32,903 nt of DNA. Origin: Verrucomicrobiota bacterium (lineage in GTDB: Bacteria; Verrucomicrobiota; Verrucomicrobiia; Limisphaerales; UBA1319). The first letter of the stretch is position 1; each line of letters begins with the position of its first letter. The position numbers were made by a program, and so were the translations under genes. Positions 31,277 through 32,903 of this stretch are shown here, one piece after another. Below the pieces are notes generated by a model. It saw only the letters and a list, made by a program, of their open reading frames with translations. It was not told where the DNA came from and ran no database searches. The DNA lies in NCBI GenBank assembly GCA_022711435.1, contig JAKLFB010000053.1, forward strand, positions 1 through 32,903. Reading direction: 5' to 3'.

Positions 31277-32533
31277 TCAGACATCCTTAACAGGCCGAAA
31301 TGTTCGGGCATAGTCGGGGTCAATCCGGACTCCAAAGCCCGGTCCGGATGGGCAGCGGACGCTGCCGTTCCGGCACACCAGCGGCGACGTGTCACAGGTG
31401 AACGGAATGCGGGTCGCGCCTTTGAATTCCTGGAAAGGTCCCGGGTCCGCGATATAGGATGCAAAGTGCAGAACGTTGAGGTAGGCAAATCCGGATTCGG
31501 AAAGGTGCAAGGTGCAGGGCATGCCCGCCGCTGCGGCCATGCGCGCCACTCGCGTGCAGCGGATGTAGCCGCCGAAGTAATGAAGGTCGGGCTGGATGAT
31601 GTCGGCCGCCCGGTTCTCGATCACCCATTGGAATCGGCGCATGCTGAACTCCTGCTCGCCCAGGCCGATCGGGATGCTCAATGCATCGCTCACCTGTTTC
31701 GTCGCCCAGAGATCGTCAAACTCGCATGGCTCTTCGAACATCGCGTAATGGTGCTCCTCGAGCAGGCGGCCGATACGGATGGCGTTGGGCGCGTCATAGG
31801 AGCTGTTCGAGTCGGCATACAGCGTCAGGGCATCTCCGAACGCCTGGCGCACCAGCGGGATGAGCGCCTCGGTGCGACCGGGTAGCGAGTCGGCGTTGCG
31901 GCTCATCCGCCCGCCCAGCCGGAACTTGACGGCCTTGGCCCCCGTTTCTGCCGCGATGCGTCGAAGGAAATTGACCTCTTCCTCGGGGGTGTTGCCCCGG
32001 TTGCCGCTGGCCTGATAGACGCCAATATCGCGGCGACGAACGCCGCCCAGCAGATCGCCCAGCGCTATGCCGGAAATCTGTCCCAGGAGGTCCAACAGGG
32101 CCATCTCGACGGTGGCCACGCAAACCCAAAACGCCAGTCCTTGGAACTTGTAATTGCTCTGGTGACGATAGACTTCCCAAAGCAGTTGTTCGAGGTCGCG
32201 CGCGTCCTTGCCGATGAAGAAGGGCGCGACGCGCTTGATCAACAGCGGATAAACATCCAGCAGCCGCGAGTTGTTGGGGACGGTGACGCTCTCGGCGCCG
32301 TCGCTGGACCGAGCCCGAACCAGGAACTGTCTGCCGCTGCGGAGCAGCTCGAGCGCTTCGATTCGAACAGGCGCTTTCAGCAGGTCGCGGCGAAAGACCG
32401 GTTCGGCGAGGATGCGTTCGAGGCTGTCGCTATCGGGCCGGGGAGGCTCTGCGGCGGGCGGGCGGGCGGCGGCGGCAGCGGCGAGGCTGGCGCCCATCCA
32501 TGTTCTCAGAAACCCGCGGCGTGTGGTCTTCAT
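31277..32533 (-). CDS. Tat-exported enolase-superfamily (mandelate racemase type) protein
   Basis: This 418-residue protein has a Tat-type signal (TTRRGFLRTWMGASLAAAAAA). It has an enolase-superfamily body: capping domain, VKFRLGGR (a K-x-R variant of the general-base K-x-K strand), and the metal triad on successive strands, LYADSNSSYD, FEEPCEFDD and GLGEQEFS. QPDLHYFGGYI follows, and HLSESGFAYL is where many members hold a catalytic histidine. Members racemise or dehydrate sugar acids, usually in the cytosol. ATG 32533 has GGAGAG at 32542-32547, a good ribosome site. A perfect 12-bp palindrome lies 37 nt upstream of the start. A sugar-acid dehydratase or epimerase is most likely; the substrate is unknown. 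Confidence 0.85.
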   Translation of the reverse strand: MKTTRRGFLRTWMGASLAAAAAARPPAAEPPRPDSDSLERILAEPVFRRDLLKAPVRIEALELLRSGRQFLVRARSSDGAESVTVPNNSRLLDVYPLLIKRVAPFFIGKDARDLEQLLWEVYRHQSNYKFQGLAFWVCVATVEMALLDLLGQISGIALGDLLGGVRRRDIGVYQASGNRGNTPEEEVNFLRRIAAETGAKAVKFRLGGRMSRNADSLPGRTEALIPLVRQAFGDALTLYADSNSSYDAPNAIRIGRLLEEHHYAMFEEPCEFDDLWATKQVSDALSIPIGLGEQEFSMRRFQWVIENRAADIIQPDLHYFGGYIRCTRVARMAAAAGMPCTLHLSESGFAYLNVLHFASYIADPGPFQEFKGATRIPFTCDTSPLVCRNGSVRCPSGPGFGVRIDPDYARTFRPVKDV

Positions 32534-32569
32534 AAATTGGGCTCTCCGATGTAGGACACAGTACCACGG

Positions 32570-32581
32570 TTGAACGTTCAA
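32570..32581. promoter_or_regulatory. Perfect 12-bp palindrome, LacI-type operator candidate
   Basis: TTGAACGTTCAA is a perfect palindrome with a central CG, the layout of many LacI/GalR-family operators. It lies about 37 nt upstream of the enolase-superfamily start. Its TTGAAC half could overlap a -35 box on the minus strand, but no good -10 was found. No regulator gene is nearby. Confidence 0.42.
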
Positions 32582-32656
32582 GACAGGTTAGGCTTTCTCT
32601 TGACAGCCCTGGATCGGATGCGAGGCTGAGCATGTCGTCACGCTCGGAAGCCGTAT

Positions 32657-32682
32657 AGGGGTCAGTTCTTATAATCTACAAT
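32657..32682 (+). repeat. Conserved left-end motif of a RAYT-type transposase unit
   Basis: AGGGGTCAGTTCTTATAAT followed by CTACAAT lies about 40 nt upstream of the transposase ATG. I recognise near-identical GGGGTCAGTTCTTAT-A/T-TTCTACAT strings before the same transposase family in other Verrucomicrobiota and Planctomycetota. It includes a perfect TATAAT (32670-32675) that might also serve as a -10 box. It is probably the recognised end of the unit. The rest of 32582-32724 holds no gene. Confidence 0.5.
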
Positions 32683-32724
32683 AGAGGATTGACCGGCAAC
32701 CGCCCCAATGTTTTCATTGCGCCC

Positions 32725-32903
32725 ATGCCCAGACCGTTCCGCATCCAGTTTGCCGGAGCGATCTACCACTTGATGGGCCGCGGCGACCGGCGGGAGCCGA
32801 TCTTCCGCGATGACACCGACCGCCGCGGTTTTCTGGCCACCCTGGGGGAAGCGTGCGAAAAGACCGGCTGGCAGGTGCATGCCTATTGTTGGATGAATAA
32901 CCA
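32725..32903 (+). CDS. REP-associated transposase, N-terminal fragment cut by window edge
   Basis: The first 59 residues are MPRPFRIQFAGAIYHLMGRG, then DRREPIF, DRRGFLATLGEACEKTGWQV and HAYCWMNN. This is the conserved N-terminus of the Y1_Tnp/TnpA_REP family, and the next residues would be the HFH part of the HUH motif (usual form C-x-M-x-N-H-x-H), just outside the window. These enzymes cut single-stranded DNA using a tyrosine and act on palindromic REP sequences. The frame is intact as far as visible. ATG 32725 is the family start. The last 49 residues of a relative lie at 2-151. Confidence 0.9.
   Translation, partial: MPRPFRIQFAGAIYHLMGRGDRREPIFRDDTDRRGFLATLGEACEKTGWQVHAYCWMNN

Overview
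The window is high-GC bacterial DNA that reads best as Verrucomicrobiota (Pedosphaera/Limisphaera-like), with Planctomycetota or Lentisphaerota as weaker alternatives. This is inferred from gene style, not from a marker gene. The clues are a giant delta-60-repeat/Ig-like secreted protein with a typical verrucomicrobial C-terminal module, a DUF2723-TPR membrane protein, REP-type transposases with GGGGTCAGTTCTTAT-like ends, and many enzymes of normally cytosolic families carrying twin-arginine (Tat) signals. No rRNA, tRNA or CRISPR array was seen.

Layout. Positions 2-151 hold the C-terminus of a REP-associated transposase, and 32725-32903 the N-terminus of another of the same family, so both window edges lie inside repeated mobile genes. 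280-7566 (minus) is a tightly packed unit: MFS transporter, secreted delta-60/Ig protein, exported DMFase-beta-like protein (the last two overlap by ATGA). 7751-10096 (plus) holds an exported ADP-ribosylglycohydrolase-fold protein and an ICMT/PEMT-type membrane methyltransferase. 10134-13449 (minus) is a classic nitrogen operon glnK-amtB-glnA with a well-spaced sigma-54 promoter-like site. A 273-bp MITE-like element follows, inserted exactly in the stop codon of an rfaE2-type heptose-phosphate adenylyltransferase gene. 14728-16308 is a secreted PQQ-like propeller protein. 16393-18956 is feoA-feoB behind a Fur-box-like site. 19048-23961 is a large DUF2723/TPR membrane protein followed by an exported nitroreductase-like protein.

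The right third (24063-32533) is an accessory island of exported enzymes: a hypothetical secreted protein coupled to a Tat-tagged fucose-isomerase-like protein, a Tat-tagged DegT-family PLP enzyme, a Tat-tagged aldo/keto-reductase-like barrel, a Tat-tagged creatininase-family hydrolase, and a Tat-tagged enolase-superfamily protein. Among them lie two gene ruins: an internally deleted xylose-isomerase-like TIM barrel and an N-terminally truncated carbon-nitrogen hydrolase.

Functional reading. The nitrogen operon and feoAB are ordinary housekeeping modules with recognisable regulation. The island looks like an extracytoplasmic route for modifying sugars or amino sugars, using cofactor-loaded enzymes exported folded through Tat. 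Its substrate cannot be read from sequence. The island's ruined genes and the bounding transposase copies suggest ongoing rearrangement.
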